Part shown: positions 1-11,600 of the stretch, in pieces
Layout of the letters: each line of letters opens with the position of its first letter
Numbering within the stretch: the first letter of the stretch is position 1
DNA from: Sciurus carolinensis
Lineage: Eukaryota; Chordata; Mammalia; Rodentia; Sciuridae
Assembly: GCF_902686445.1 (NCBI RefSeq)
Contig: NC_062219.1
Coordinates: 42,435,056 to 42,499,055 of the forward strand
Direction of reading: 5' to 3'
Length of the DNA stretch: 64,000 nucleotides
Translations under genes and position numbers: made by a program
Notes under the pieces: generated by a model
What the model was told of the DNA's origin: nothing
Databases searched by the model: none
What the model saw: only the letters and a program-made list of their open reading frames with translations

Positions 1-170
1 TTTCCTTAGAGAATTACCATTTCCTCAGGGGGTGAGCCACCTCTCTACAGAGTCACCTACCCCAGGCTATCTGAAACAGTCTCTCATGACCACCAGTTCC
101 TGGGAGTCAGACCTCAGTATTCCATGGCTCAGCCAAGCCTGATTCTGCTAAACATGGATGGCTCCCCACA
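1..170 (-). mobile_element. Partial LTR of a class II (ERVK-like) endogenous retrovirus, 5' end present
   Basis: The last ~80 bases are the reverse complement of the LTR 5' end that also appears at 19000-19428 (plus) and about 26910-27359 (minus): the TGTGGGGAGCC start, followed by shared blocks around AGCAGAATCAG and GGCCTGACTTC. The LTR runs off the left window edge, and its middle differs from the other two copies, so it may be a related subfamily. No retroviral coding sequence is visible. It abuts an ID-like SINE fragment at 171. Class II is inferred from the 6-bp target duplication of the copy at 19000. Confidence 0.7.
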
Positions 171-236
171 GGGATGTAGCTCAGTTTTAGAGCACTCTGG
201 ATTCAACTCCCAATACCACAAACAACAACAAGAAAA
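171..236 (+). mobile_element. ID-type SINE fragment
   Basis: It carries the ID/tRNA-like signature: GGGATGTAGCTCAG (A-box region), then an AGAGCAC stretch and a degenerate B-box (GGATTCAACTCCC), ending in an A-rich CAA/ACAA tail. The first bases of the ID consensus are missing at the junction with the LTR. The LTR may therefore have inserted into this SINE, with the other part lying outside the window. Confidence 0.65.
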
Positions 237-1547
237 CATGGAAAGAAGAAACACATAAGAAAGAGTTAATATAAACTTTAGAGAACAAAGTAAAATCCAA
301 TAAAAGGTAAAAGGGGACTGATGAATAAATACAAAATCCAAACTTAAAAGATTAATAAGATACTTTAGCAAGTATGATCAAGATAAAAAAGGTTCAAATA
401 GTTGCCAGAAATGAAATGTGAAACATCAACAATGGAGAGGAGTCTAAAGAATTACAGGAAACTCAATTTCCAGAGCAATGTATTGCTTTAGTAAATCTAG
501 ATTAACTGAATAATTAATTTCATAAAAACAAGTTGCAAATGTATACACTTTCCCATGGTTGATAATAACTCACAAAAGGGTTTAAAATGAATAATAATTA
601 AAACATATTCCTCAGGAAAATTTTTGAAGGGAGAAAAAAGTAGTTCACATGTTCCAGGTGAGTACAGATAGTGGCCAGAATAACCGTTTCCTATCTGGGC
701 ACATTAGTGAGCAGTGGTGTTCCGTACCAAAGAGAGAAAAGACAGCGGCTGGCACCCCTGCCAAGGTAGAGGCAAGACAAGTAATAGTTATTCACAAGGA
801 GAAAGGGTGCTCCATGCAGGTAAAGCAAGTGACAATATTATTTACCAGTATTTGTCACCATTGATACCTCTAAAACCCAGATGGTCATTTGGTCCTTTCT
901 GTTCAGGCCTGAATTTCCAAATCTCAACTATGAGAATTTTTTTATTCATAACAGGTAGAAGTTCTATCAGACTAGCATGAGTAAAAATAAAACAATAGTA
1001 ACTTCTAATTGTTCTTTTTCCCAATAGGTGCCTAGAATTTAAAAATAATTCTAATGAAAACTTACACAATTTTAGAGGCTGTATACTTATACTTTTTCTA
1101 AAAAATATTAATGTTCCTGGACTAGGCCACACTTGCAGCTAATATTAATTCTTCCAAAAAGATCATATAGTCTCAAAAATTATATCAATTATCATTTATG
1201 ATTAAGAATTAGAAAAGAGTAAAAGACATCTGCTTTCTTACCTGTTATGCAAATTCTTTACTATAGTGCTGTAAAGGTTATTTCCTAGTTGTTTAAACTT
1301 TATAAATGACACAGAAGTTTTTGCTTCTCTCTCAGAGCTGAGAGTGTTAACCTGTGATCCAAATACAGAAGTGAACAAAAGATAGGTGAAGGGCACTTGC
1401 AGCTGGTGGCCCGGGTAGTGCCATCCAGGTGCCTGCTTTTTCAACACTTTCTGCTTTAACTTTTAGAGAAGATGTCCTTTGATAAAGGGTTATTTTTTAA
1501 AACAATGATGATAAACAAAATAGAAGTAAGCATGATGGAAAACCCTG
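237..1547. other. No recognisable feature (about 1.3 kb AT-rich DNA)
   Basis: I see no gene, clear repeat or structured RNA here. Open frames are short and overlap in several frames, as expected by chance. Confidence 0.5.
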
Positions 1548-1904
1548 TGAGAAAGTTGAACATGTGGGATGAACTGTTCACCTGCCATAACAAGTCTGGA
1601 GGCTGGAAGCTGGAGGGCAGGGCATTGCCAAGACTGACTCATTTCAAAGCCAGGCTGCTTGACCTGTTGATGTCCATCTTCTCCTGGTGTCTTTAAAGGG
1701 TCTTTCCCTTGTAACCATCTGTGTCCAAATTCACCTTCTTCTAAGGACTCCCCTCCTATCAAATTAGGAATCATCTTAATCATCTCATTTTAATATAATC
1801 ATCTCTTTAAAATGCTCTCTCCAAATACAGACACCTTCTGAGGCACTGGGGATTAGAACTCCAACATTTGAATTTGGGGTGGGGACACTCTTCTGCCCAT
1901 CACA
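1548..1904 (-). mobile_element. MLT1/MST-type LTR (ERVL-MaLR), solo
   Basis: Read on the minus strand it starts TGTGATGGGCAGAA and contains the MaLR-type phrases CCAAATTCAAATGTTGGAG, CTAATCCCCAGTGCC and a TTTGGACACAGA block. It ends near the CCAGCCTCCAGA segment typical of MLT1/MSTB LTR 3' parts. The 3' limit is approximate. No internal retroviral sequence adjoins it, and no target duplication was identified. It is diverged and noncoding. Confidence 0.7.
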
Positions 1905-2010
1905 GGGGAATTTTTCTGATTATAGAATCATAAAGGGGGAATGAAAAAAAATGTACCCATAAAGTTGATTGATAAAACCACTGTGTGAGGAAATAAAAGA
2001 AAGATGATGT

Positions 2011-2130
2011 GGCTGGTCTCAGTGGCACACATCCGTGATCCTATCTCCTGAGGTGGCTGAGGCAGGAAGATCACGAGTTTAAGGCCAGCTCAGCAACTTA
2101 GCAAGACTGTCTCAAACAGACAAATAAAAG
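2011..2130 (+). mobile_element. B1-dID SINE fragment, B1 half
   Basis: The 7SL-derived B1 left monomer is visible: GGCTGGTCTCAGTGGCACAC, then the GAGGTGGCTGAGGCAGGAAGA core and the AGGCCAGCTCAGCAACTTAG segment seen in sciurid B1-dID. An A-rich tail follows. The ID-like right half is missing or unrecognisable. Confidence 0.8.
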
Positions 2131-2134
2131 ATTT

Positions 2135-3265
2135 GAGTACTTAAAATACTGTTCTCACAAGCTTTGCTGAATACTATTCAAACCATTGAAACCAATTTCT
2201 AACCCCCCACTGTAATCCCATAATACCTGTCCTTTCCCATAGTTGGTGATATTCACCAAGTGGACTGTGTGAAAAATTTTTAGAAAACCCCTTGCACACT
2301 CTGAGGAGTCACTTCTAGCTCCTGCCCTCATCATCATCATCACTGTCCCTGGAATGTGTTAAACCAATGTTAAACTCAAAGGGAAGAATAAAACAAATCA
2401 GGATTCTCCACCTCTTCACTTCTTGCTTAAAAAGTTGGACAATACCAATACGTACTGAATAAAATACTAGACAGTATTTATTTAAATATGGAAATAAAGA
2501 AAGTTTTTTGGAAACAAATAAAAGAAAAATCACATAGGAAGATATTTTAGAGGCTCACAATAAAAATAAGGGGGAGCTAATTTTAAACCACTAGAGAATT
2601 CCAATTTGGTAGTGTTTGTAAAATGCTTTGAAGATGTAGAGTGATGCATGTGCATTTTTAAAAACTTGGCGAAAAGGAAAAAGGCTTGCATAAAACCAGA
2701 TGGAGTATGGAAAACATGAAAAAGTGAAAAATAAATCAGTAAGAATACAGTTTTTCAGAAATAGTTGCTATTATGGTTATCATCTAGAATGACTAAAGCT
2801 TCAACTTTAGAAAAAGAAAATGCAAATTTTAAAGTGTCCAACTTGTGAATGTATTTTGGAAGAAAGATATTTTAATTAGAAGGATATTAATAGTTTTATT
2901 ATTACTAGACTTTCTCTTCTAATGTAAGAATGGGGTGTCTTTGTAAACATGGGTAGAAGAGAAAAGCTCTGCTTGACCGAAATTCCTCATCCTTCTGAGT
3001 GTGGGAAACTGGTACTTTGCTGTGGTCTAAGGCCATGTAGGAGCTTCTTCCTGTGATGCGTTTCTGTTGGTGCTGGTATATTTCATTTAGCTACCTCATG
3101 GAATTCCATTACATAATACCTACTTTTCTTTGTGAAATGGTCACTCTGGTAATGTTGTTCTCTCACTTTGGTCATATTGTAATTGTTTGAAGTAATTCCA
3201 AAGTGCCTATTTTCTAAGGAGATTGGCATGGTTTAAAGAACTCTGAATTAAAGCCTGGCTGGCAT
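2135..3265. other. No recognisable feature
   Basis: AT-rich sequence without an assignable repeat or gene. A short (TCA)n-like run lies at 2329-2342. Confidence 0.45.
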
Positions 3266-3269
3266 TAAT

Positions 3270-3440
3270 GTTCTGCTTGGCTAGGCATTCAATGTAGGAT
3301 AATAGTAAGTGATTCAGTTTCCCTAATCCCCCACTTTCCTATTTGGAAGATGAGGAAGATAATATCTATTCTTGCTATATAATGTAGTTGTAATGAGGGC
3401 CAGGTGAGAAAATAGACATGAAGTACTTCTTAAGTGAAGT
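3270..3440 (+). mobile_element. MIR-like SINE relic
   Basis: It resembles the MIR core and 3' region: TCAGTTTCCCTAAT, then a GAAGATGAGGAAGATAATA stretch, TTGTAATGAGG and an AAGTACTT-like end. It is heavily diverged, so the assignment is moderate. Confidence 0.45.
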
Positions 3441-3654
3441 GTGACTGACTTTATTCTTATTTATTTAATCAAACTCATAATTAATTTTCCTCAGATCACC
3501 AACTCCCACCCTTCAGATCGTGTCAATCATGAGAGATGCTTATTCTTTGCATATGTGACTCAGAGAAATAGGAGCAAACAGCTTCTATTGTTGGGAATTT
3601 TAATTGTATATGAGAAGACAACCAAAATTGAGAGTTAGAGAAATACTGAAGGAT

Positions 3655-3775
3655 ATCTAATTAGGTTTCCTTGTGAATTTGTGCATGAGGAGATTGAAGC
3701 CCTGCGATGGTTCATAACTTGCTTAAGGTCAGTGCAATCCGGAATTTAACCCAATGTTTACTGTGCCTTATGTGT
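3655..3775 (-). mobile_element. MIR-like SINE relic
   Basis: On the plus strand it shows the inverted MIR pattern: a GAGGAGATTGAAGCCCT block, then ACTTGCTTAAGGTCA and a GGAATTTAACCCA segment. This corresponds to the reverse complement of the MIR core. Ends are approximate. Confidence 0.5.
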
Positions 3776-3844
3776 GAGACTCCTAGAATGAATTACGGGA
3801 CTGTATTTGTCTATAGTTCAGGGCCTTATCTCAACATTTTGGAC

Positions 3845-4082
3845 CAGGGTTGGCAAACTATGATCCATGTGCCAAATCTGATCTGCCACCTGTCTTTGTA
3901 AATAATTTTTCTTTTGGAACACAGTCATACCCACTTATTTAGTTATTATTGCTGACTGCTTTCACACCACAGTGGCAGAATTACCACCATATGTGGCAAT
4001 ATATGGTCACTGTATGTGACTCTGTGGCCCACAGAGCCTAAAATACTATCCAGCTCTATAACGAAGAGGTTGCTGGCCTCTG
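3845..4082 (+). mobile_element. hAT-like nonautonomous DNA transposon relic (238 bp)
   Basis: The element begins CAGGGTTGGCAAAC and ends with the imperfect inverse GTTGCTGGCCTCTG, giving terminal inverted repeats of about 14 bp. Between them are TTGTAAATAATTTTTCTTTTG, a GGAACACAGTCATACCC segment and GTGGCCCACAGAGCC, phrases I associate with an old mammalian hAT-type MITE. The 8-bp flanks (TTTTGGAC at 3837-3844, TTTTAGAA at 4083-4090) match at 6 of 8 positions, which fits a decayed 8-bp hAT target duplication. The exact subfamily is not assigned, and it has no coding capacity. Confidence 0.65.
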
Positions 4083-4214
4083 TTTTAGAAGATTTTTTAA
4101 AAACAATTCTTTGCAATATCCTTAAAAAGTGGCAGCTTTAGGACAAAATTTAAAAAATTTTAAAGTTTATAAAGTAAAATGTAAGAGAGAAAACTTTTCA
4201 TTCATTTTAATTTT

Positions 4215-4270
4215 CTGGAGCCTAGCAAAATTGCCTGGCACAGAGTAAGTGGCCATCAATAAATTTTTGT
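4215..4270 (+). mobile_element. MIR 3' fragment
   Basis: Contains the MIR 3' phrase around TGCCTGGCACAGAGTAAG followed by CAATAAATTTTTGT. A GGAAGGAA-type purine tract follows at about 4275-4320. Confidence 0.5.
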
Positions 4271-4324
4271 CACGGGAAGGAAGGAAGGAAGGAGCAAGCC
4301 AGGAAGGTCGGAAGGGAGAGGCAC

Positions 4325-5165
4325 GAACAAGAATGCAAGGTGACAGGTATAAAGGTCAAGTGGCAGAATTCAAAGATGTACAGTCACGAAGATGAGAAAA
4401 GCAGTGATTTTTCAGAACTTTTCTGTTTTCTAAAACTTGATGTCCATTTCTGTCTCACTCTGTCTGTGAGCACTGTGAATAGGATAATAGATTTTATCTT
4501 CAATTGCTACTTTTTTCTTTCGTTCTAATCTTGGAGACGTGCAACCTTATCAGAGGACTTGGTGAGATGTGGTGTTGTGGGTTACTAACTGTACATAAAA
4601 TAAATAGCATCAATACTAACTTTCTTGGCAGAAATAAAATATTTTATTTCTCTACTTGTAGAGCAAGAAAAATAAAGTGAGTCACATGATTTTTTTTTTC
4701 TTAGAATAATTCTTCTGGGATGAAAAAAAACACCTAAAAAATATCACATTAAAATAGATATTTCATAAGAAACAAAACAAAGAATGAATACTTCTGTAAT
4801 ACTCTCAGTTCTTGTTTTTGAAACTGCTGTAGCCGCAGACTAGTAGGGACTTAATTACATCATTTTATCTGATTGTTCGCAGGTCATAGTAATTCTGAAG
4901 CAGTAAGACAATGCTAGCCTTTGAATTTTCTAGAGAACTGTGTCTTGAGAAAGTAACCATAGGAAGTTTACTTGTTTCCTTAGTATACCCTTCTTATTTC
5001 TTCTCATCACTTTTGCCCAGTGAGGTAATATAATTTAGAATTTTCATCTTAATTTTTAGAGTTTATTTAGTCCACTATAGGTTCCTGGGTGGTGAATACC
5101 TCCAAGGAGTAGCAGATCTTAGTATTGTAATCTTATTACTCAAGAATGAAGGCCTGTGGAATGAG
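4325..5165. other. No recognisable feature
   Basis: Unassigned AT-rich sequence. Nothing on either strand supports a gene or repeat. Confidence 0.45.
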
Positions 5166-5167
5166 GG

Positions 5168-5168
<1 letters not shown>

Positions 5169-5207
<39 letters not shown>
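5169..5207. repeat. (TG)n microsatellite, about 19 units
   Basis: An uninterrupted alternating TG run, directly visible. No SINE body is recognisable on either side. Confidence 0.97.
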
Positions 5208-5209
<2 letters not shown>

Positions 5210-7180
5210 AATTTTTGTCTTCACTGCAGTTTGTCTCTACCACATAACAATGTGATACAGAATGAAGCTGGCTCATGTCTGTGTATGTGATGTTAACTTG
5301 GAACTGCTTTTTGGCTGTCATCATGGACCATGTCACCACTTTGTCACCTGACTCCTAGATTTTGTCAACTGCAGTTAGGTGTCTGAGATCACTTCCATCC
5401 CTGTGGAATGTGCCTGCAGTGTTTGCCTGAGGTCCAGTCCACTCAGACTCCCACACAGAAATCACTGCTGATAGAATTGGTTTACTTGTATCCCCTGTAT
5501 TTGTGAGATTAATATAAAGCCCTTCAATCAGGAGGAGGAGGAGGACTCCAAGAATGTCAAGAAAGGAAGCATACCCCCTAGCCATTTGATCATGTGCTTG
5601 CTTTGATGAAATAAAATAAGCAATGACCATTTACATACAGCTTTTCAACTCACCCAAAGTTGTGATTGAGCATTCCTCATCCAGTGTGTTTTTCTTTCAC
5701 TGAAATAAGGAGAAAAAAAATTTCATCAAACCCTAGCAGTCAGTCTCCCAGCATCTGTTTACACTTCACAGTGACTGAGTATGTGTGAAAAGAAAATGGC
5801 AGAAAGCAATGGCTCCATTCCTAAACTCCTGAGGACATTCAGTTTCTTCCCTGGCTCATCAACCTCTCCTCCCCAAGCAACTTCACTGTGTGTGTGCACA
5901 AATTTGTCCTTTGGTACTTTAGGTTAATTTCAATACTTGAATGTTTTAGCCCTGGTTCTTCAGTAGCCTGCATACTTCCCTTTGTACTTTGGTGACTGGT
6001 AGATGCAACATAAACAACAGGAGTCATTGTCATCTACTTTCACAGATTGTTTTTATTTGCTCCAAAGTGGTAGCTCTCAAAAATGGAAACTATTTCTTAA
6101 GTTTTATTAAAGCTCTTAAGGTATATCACAAAACATGACTGAGCAAAGAAATACAAAGAGAAGATGTTGGGGAAGAAAGGATTCAAAATCCTGATGGTGG
6201 ACCAATAAGATAGAATGGGAATAATCATCTTAATGTCTTATACATTTGCCTTTTGTATTTATGAGAAAATCACAAGAAGTATGCTAGCCTATAACATCAC
6301 GCTTCTAGGCTTCTTGTTCAGTTCCTGTTTAACTACATAAAAACCTGTCTGTAAGAGCCCCACTGGGAGAGGGAAAACATTCTCTTTGCTGGCAGGTGGT
6401 CTTTTTGTAAACACTTTCCAATTGAAAGCATATGTTCCTGGGTGTGAGGAGGCTCCTAGCAAGTTCCAGGGGAGCCCATGCCAGGGAATGATTGAATTAC
6501 ATAGGCAAATGCAAGATAATCATGCTTAGCTCTCCCTTCCAAAATATAGGTGGAGGTTTTTAGTGTGACAAAGCAGCTATCTCTCCTACTCATCCCCACC
6601 TCCAAGTTGAAAGTCTTCCTTAACAGTCTTTCTTATCAATGTTAACCTAAGACCTCCTTGTTTCTTCTCCCTTTTCTAGGTCTTTTCCACCAAGAAGGCG
6701 TAGTCTACTAAGTACAAAGGTTTGATCTTCTTAGGGATAAAATCTCCCCCTCAATCCTCAGATTTCTTCAGTTAATTAGAGAGAGGAGAGCTGCCAAAGT
6801 AAATGTCTTTCCAGTGAAAAACCAAAAGGGAAAAGAAAAAGATCTTTTCGTAAAGATCTTTTTTTAATGATTTTCTTAATGTAGGAAGACTAAATTATAA
6901 ATGATCATTGAAAAACAAGTAGATAAAAGGGTGTGAAAAAAATCATAATGAAGTAGATTCCACTAATGCATTTTTTACTAAACTTCAGACACCTATTGTG
7001 CACCTTCCCTGTCTGAACATATCTTGACGAATAGTCTGCGTGACTAGTACTCTGACGACTTTCTATTACATCGCTTGGAAAGAAGAATGATTTTGTTTCA
7101 TGAAAATTAGAACCTAATAAAATTTTGGGAAGTACAAAAGCCATGAGGCCCTTCTCCTAATATCCCAAACATTAAAAATA
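5210..7180. other. No recognisable feature (about 2 kb)
   Basis: Mixed unique-looking sequence with polypyrimidine patches and no assignable gene. Short open frames at 5355-5630, 5839-6033 and 6905-7144 (minus) show no recognisable motif and look like chance frames. Confidence 0.45.
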
Positions 7181-7186
7181 ATTGAA

Positions 7187-7379
7187 GCTGGGCACAGTGG
7201 TGCATACCTGCAATTCCAGCTCAGGAAATGGGGAATGTAGGATTGCGAGTTCAAAACCACCCTCAGAAATTTAGTGAGGCTCTAAGCAATTTTAAGAGAC
7301 CCCATCTCAAAACAAAAAATAAAGAGGACTGGATATGTTACTCCATGATTAAGTGCTCCTAGGTTCAATCCCTAGTACC
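7187..7379 (+). mobile_element. B1-dID dimeric SINE
   Basis: Left half: the B1 start GCTGGGCACAGTGGTGCATA, then GAGTTCAAAACCACC and an A-rich linker. Right half: the ID-like GGACTGGATATGTTACTCC and AGGTTCAATCCCTAGTACC. The B1 plus ID dimer marks the squirrel lineage among rodents (established knowledge). It is moderately diverged, and no target duplication was found. Confidence 0.85.
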
Positions 7380-7383
7380 GGGA

Positions 7384-8665
7384 CAGGTAGGGAGGACGGC
7401 AGTTTGACAGAGGCAGTGAATAATTGCCTAAAAATGAGTCAATTTGTTGTACTCCAAGCACCAAAATATTTTATAAATGGACTGTACCTCAAAAATATCA
7501 GTGAAAAAAAGTCAGATTGATCATGTTTTAAGCAACTTGTCCTTTAATTAAAATTTTCTGTGTCGACACCCAAGTTCTTCTCAAAATACCAATGATCTAT
7601 GATGCAGTTTTGCTTGAAACTACAAAAGCTAAGAGAAAATGGTATCACATATTTGCTTTCCCTCAATAACTGAGTTTTGAACATTTACTACAGTAAGTGA
7701 ATACAAAGAAGAAAGTCACATTGCTTAGATTGAAAAATATGGAAAATGAAGCAATTTAAAAGAAATGGCTTGCATTATACTTGTATTCTGTTGGTTTATG
7801 TATGAAGTAACTTACAAACACGGAGTGTTAAACATGCACATTAGCATTCCCAGAAGCTGCTTGAGTAACCCCCCAAAAAGGAGTAAAGAAAATATTAGAT
7901 CATCCTACAGTTAATACAGATTAGTTAGAAACTGTGGGAAACATGCTAATTCCAACCAAAGGAAAAAAAAAAAAAGTCATAATCATACTTTGTTTTTATA
8001 TAGTGCTTTTCAGACATGACTTCATTATTTATCAGGACATTCTTCTGAGTGTAGGTAGCAAAGGTTTTCTACAGTTTATAAAGGCATAAATTTGGGCATA
8101 GAAAGATTAATTGATTTCTGCTGGGCAGAGAAAATTCGTGCTAAAGGAAGAGAGTCCAACTTCTACAAAGGACTTCAGAGCTTGCTGTTTCTCCAGAGTT
8201 CACGAATATGGAACACATATCATCATTCACCTTTGCCACATATTCTTAGTTTTTTTCCACAACAGCAATACTAACCATTTTCATAGTATTGATTTAAAAT
8301 GTTTGGATTTTTGTCTATTTTTTGCTTTATACAAATAACTAGACTCACATAAACTATAGTCATTGGTTGAAAAGCATGTCACTTTATGCATAACAAAGAA
8401 AAGATGAAAATCCTCCAATAATCAAGTTTTAACTCAAGAGAGTACAAAGGGTTCAGTTTAGAATTGCCATTACTTACTCCCTGCAAGTACTATTTAAGGC
8501 CAGAAAGAAACATAATTAAAGAAACTTCAGAATCCCATGGTTTCAAGGAAAATTGCTAACATAATTATAGTACCTTTATGAAAAACATCTTTAGGAGATT
8601 GCTTTACTTATGAAATTTTCCCTGCTGAAAGTACCTTCTCTGCTGTCACCGATTTCCCCTCAACT
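7384..8665. other. No recognisable feature
   Basis: AT-rich unique-looking sequence with a poly(A) run near 7963-7975. Overlapping short frames at 8092-8338 have no recognisable product. Confidence 0.45.
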
Positions 8666-8669
8666 CATG

Positions 8670-8945
8670 CACTCAGTAACTCATTCATTGAATATCCATC
8701 CAGTGCCTATATTTTGCCTGAAAACTTTATTTGATATTGAGGATCTGGTGGTAAGATAGGCATAATTCCCAAGAAATTCCCAAGAAATTTATGAACTGTA
8801 ATCATGAACATTAATTCCCGCAGTGATCAAACAGGTATCATAAAGGAGGAATTTGGTTCTATCAGGGAGATAACAGAAAATGGAGATAATTCCCTTGTAA
8901 GGGGGAGGGGCTGGGTCCTAGTGCAGACAGATTATGGATTTTTTA
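8670..8945 (+). mobile_element. Ancient interspersed repeat, series A, first fragment
   Basis: It carries the pattern seen at the start of a long old mammalian repeat: a TCATTCATTGAATATCCATCC-like phrase, a 'gtgcctat' block, a 'gaggatctggtggtaagatagg' type segment and a later GGGGGAGGGG. I recognise the pattern but cannot name the family with confidence. Later parts of what looks like the same repeat follow at 9495-10040 in the same orientation. Confidence 0.4.
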
Positions 8946-9061
8946 AGAGGAGCTCAAGTCTTCATTTTTGGTTCATTGTTTGCTTTTTTAATTGTGGAAT
9001 TACTTACAATTAAATGCTTTTTAAATTGTGCTTGCCATGTTTATTCTCCTTCAGACATCAT

Positions 9062-9268
9062 ACGAGTTAAGAGCAGATTTTCTGGACTCAAATAATGATT
9101 TTGCACTTCCAGGATATGTGAAATTGGACAAGTTACTGTGTTTTAGTTTCCTCAACTAGAAAAAAAAAATCATTAGGAGTTTGCCTATTGAATAGGTTTG
9201 TTTATGTATTGATTTAGAGAAGAACCTAGTACACAACACTCAATTAACGTTTATTATTCTTGTTATAG
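9062..9268 (+). mobile_element. MIR SINE, nearly full length
   Basis: The order of MIR blocks is preserved: GAGCAGATTTTCTGGACTCA, an ATGTGAAATTGGACAAGTTAC stretch, the TTTAGTTTCCTCA core, and the 3' phrases AACCTAGTACACAACACTCA and AATTAACGTTTATTAT. An A-run interrupts it near 9160. It is old and diverged. Confidence 0.7.
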
Positions 9269-9494
9269 TTTTGGGGAAAGATGTGATTAATGAAGCTACT
9301 CCCTTAACAAATATAAGGACTCTGGGAAGTTCAGCGCACTGTGAAATGCAAAGCACAGTCCTTGACTTTAGTCCCTGGAGTATCTGTATGGTAGGAGGCC
9401 AAACTTGGAACTCAGAATTACCTTTCCTGAGAAAATTACACTGGAAGGAATCCAGCCTGACCCACTGTAGATTCTAAAGCAGTTCAGTTTGGTG

Positions 9495-10040
9495 TACCCA
9501 CAGCCTGCAAGAAGTGTGGTAAGAGCTGGAGCTGGAAAGATAGTCAGGGGTTAAGTCAACTTTAGGAACAATGAGAAAGTACTGGGGCAGAGGAGCAACA
9601 TACTTTGTATTTTCAAGAGTTCACTTTGGTTGCTACATGGAGAACATGGACATCCAAGGGATGGTAGACAGGTGGTATGTTTGGTCATTTTGATGGGAAT
9701 CCAATTTAAAAAAATTGGTGACATTAGAGTAGTGTTCATGGTGATAGAAAAGAGTAGGTGGACTTATAAATATTTACTGGGATAAATTGATGTTTAGATG
9801 GTTTCTGGGGCTAAAGGGAAAAAAGGCATTAAAGATGATTCCCAGTTTTCTGGATTTGGTTTGGTTTGGTTTGGTTTGAAAAATTAAATGGATGCTGGTG
9901 CCATTCAATGAGACTAGGATTCTCAAAGGGCCACAGATTTTGTCTGGGGGAGGTGAAGTGGCAGGTTTGACAGGATGGGTTTGAGATGTCTGGGAGATAT
10001 CCAGGTAGAAATATGGGAAGGTGGATCTGTGACTTCAGAG
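9495..10040 (+). mobile_element. Ancient interspersed repeat, series A, later fragment
   Basis: Recognisable blocks in order: TTCACTTTGGTTGCTACATG, then GAAAAGAGTAGGTGGACTTA, GATGATTCCCAGTTTTCTGG, GGTGCCATTCAATGAGACTA and TTTGAGATGTCTGGGAGATA. The GATGA(C/T)TCC block recurs at about 11430 and 63815. A (TTTGG)n expansion lies at about 9857-9879. The family is not named; it could be an LTR-internal or LINE-related repeat. Confidence 0.45.
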
Positions 10041-10489
10041 TTCAACCTCAATGTCTGTCCTCCATAAAATCATCCATGATCACCTCAGTGGGAAGCCCTG
10101 TTTAAACTCTGGATGACTCTTCATGTGCAGGAATTTGTAGAGTTTAGCTTATGGTGTCACAATTTAAAGTTTAAAAGACAACACAACCTAAATTTTGGGT
10201 TGCTTACACTCTAAAAGCTCAAGTTTGTACAGCAAATTTAAAAGCAAAGATCTTTTCTGAATGTTAGGGATTGTTTCCTTAATCCTACTTCAGCCAGATA
10301 GCCCATTTGTTTGCTTAGAACCAACACACATTTTGAAATTCAGCATTTCCCTGGTATTATGAAATAAGACTTTTGTTTTTATAAGCAACAGGTGTTTAAC
10401 TGGAGAGATGATTCCTGTGCTATTAATACCAGGGATCTAATGAATGTTCTGTTTACAGATATGGATTTATAACTTGTAATTCTTTAATT

Positions 10490-11090
10490 TAGTAGGCACT
10501 AGGAAGAAGTTTGACAATGAATTTCAGATAAAAACCTCTTTCCTCATAGAGATTACAAACAATGGAGAAGACAGAGAGTGAATAAAAGATAGTACAGCAT
10601 ATCATATATCAAATTTTTATTATTTATTGGAAGAAAAAACCGAGAGAATGGAAAAGAAATATGTGGAGAAGGGATACTTTCAATTTTCAGTGGGTATCCC
10701 AGGAAAGCTTCACAATGAAGATGACATTTGAGAATTGGCCTAAAGGAGATGCAGGAAGAGGCTAAGCCATTATATATGGGGAAAAGTGTCAGGCAAAGGG
10801 AACAGAAAATGCAGACATCCTTTTCTGGACTTGACCTTCATAGTAGGCAGAGTGAGAAAGTTGTTCCAGATGAAGCTGGAGAGGAAAGAGGTAGAGGTTC
10901 CAGAATGTTCTGGCCATTTAGACCATGATAGAAAAGAATTCACTGAGAGCTTTTTGCAAAATAGTGACATGTTCTGACTTGTATTTTTCACATATCACAA
11001 AATAACACTCTGGTTCTTATCTTTTAAGAAGAAGCTGTCAGGTGTCAAATTGGAAGCAGAGAAAATTGCAATAATTCATGCAAGAGTTGA
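10490..11090 (+). mobile_element. Ancient interspersed repeat, series B, first part
   Basis: This looks like a second copy of the same long repeat. Blocks in order: CTCATAGAGATTACAAACAA, GAAAGCTTCACAATGAAGAT, GACATTTGAGAATTGGCCTA, GTCAGGCAAAGGGAACAGAA, GTGACATGTTCTGACTTG, and AACACTCTGGTTC, which is collinear with the CACTTTGGTTGC block of series A. The small open frames here are repeat-derived noise, not genes. Confidence 0.45.
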
Positions 11091-11409
11091 TGGGTCCTCT
11101 GCTGTAGTGGTTAATTCCAGCAGGGCTTGGATTGGTCTGGGACATTTTGCTACAATAGGACATGTGTCCAGATGACACTGACCAATAGTCAGGCATGAAA
11201 TATATAAAACAATCACATACTTGATAACATGAGTCCACAGCAAGTCCCAGGATAGTTTTTATTAGCTTGTCAGCATTATTTTGCTTATTGATAACATTGA
11301 GATTGATGATTTGTAACTGGCCTTAGTGAGACTTCCAAAGAGCACTGACATTGGAGCTGGTTAGTCAGCATAACTAACTCCATCACCAGCAAGGTATAAA
11401 AGTCCATTT

Positions 11410-11600
11410 TAGGCAAACTTATTCCAAGGATGACTCCCAATTTCTTCAACCTGGGCATCTGGTAGGATAGAGTTAGTAGTGATGGCTGAGGTTAAGCCTA
11501 ATTAGCATAATTAAAAAAGAAATTTGAAGACATTGAGCACAGACAATTCTTCTGGAGAGATTGGACATAAACAGAAGCAGAGGAAAGAGAGCTTTATTGA
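11410..11600 (+). mobile_element. Ancient interspersed repeat, series B, later fragment
   Basis: CAAGGATGACTCCCAATTTC followed by AACCTGGGCATCTGGTAGGA parallels the GATGATTCCCAGTTTTCTGG block at 9833 and the one near 63815. It continues series B in the same orientation. Confidence 0.4.
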
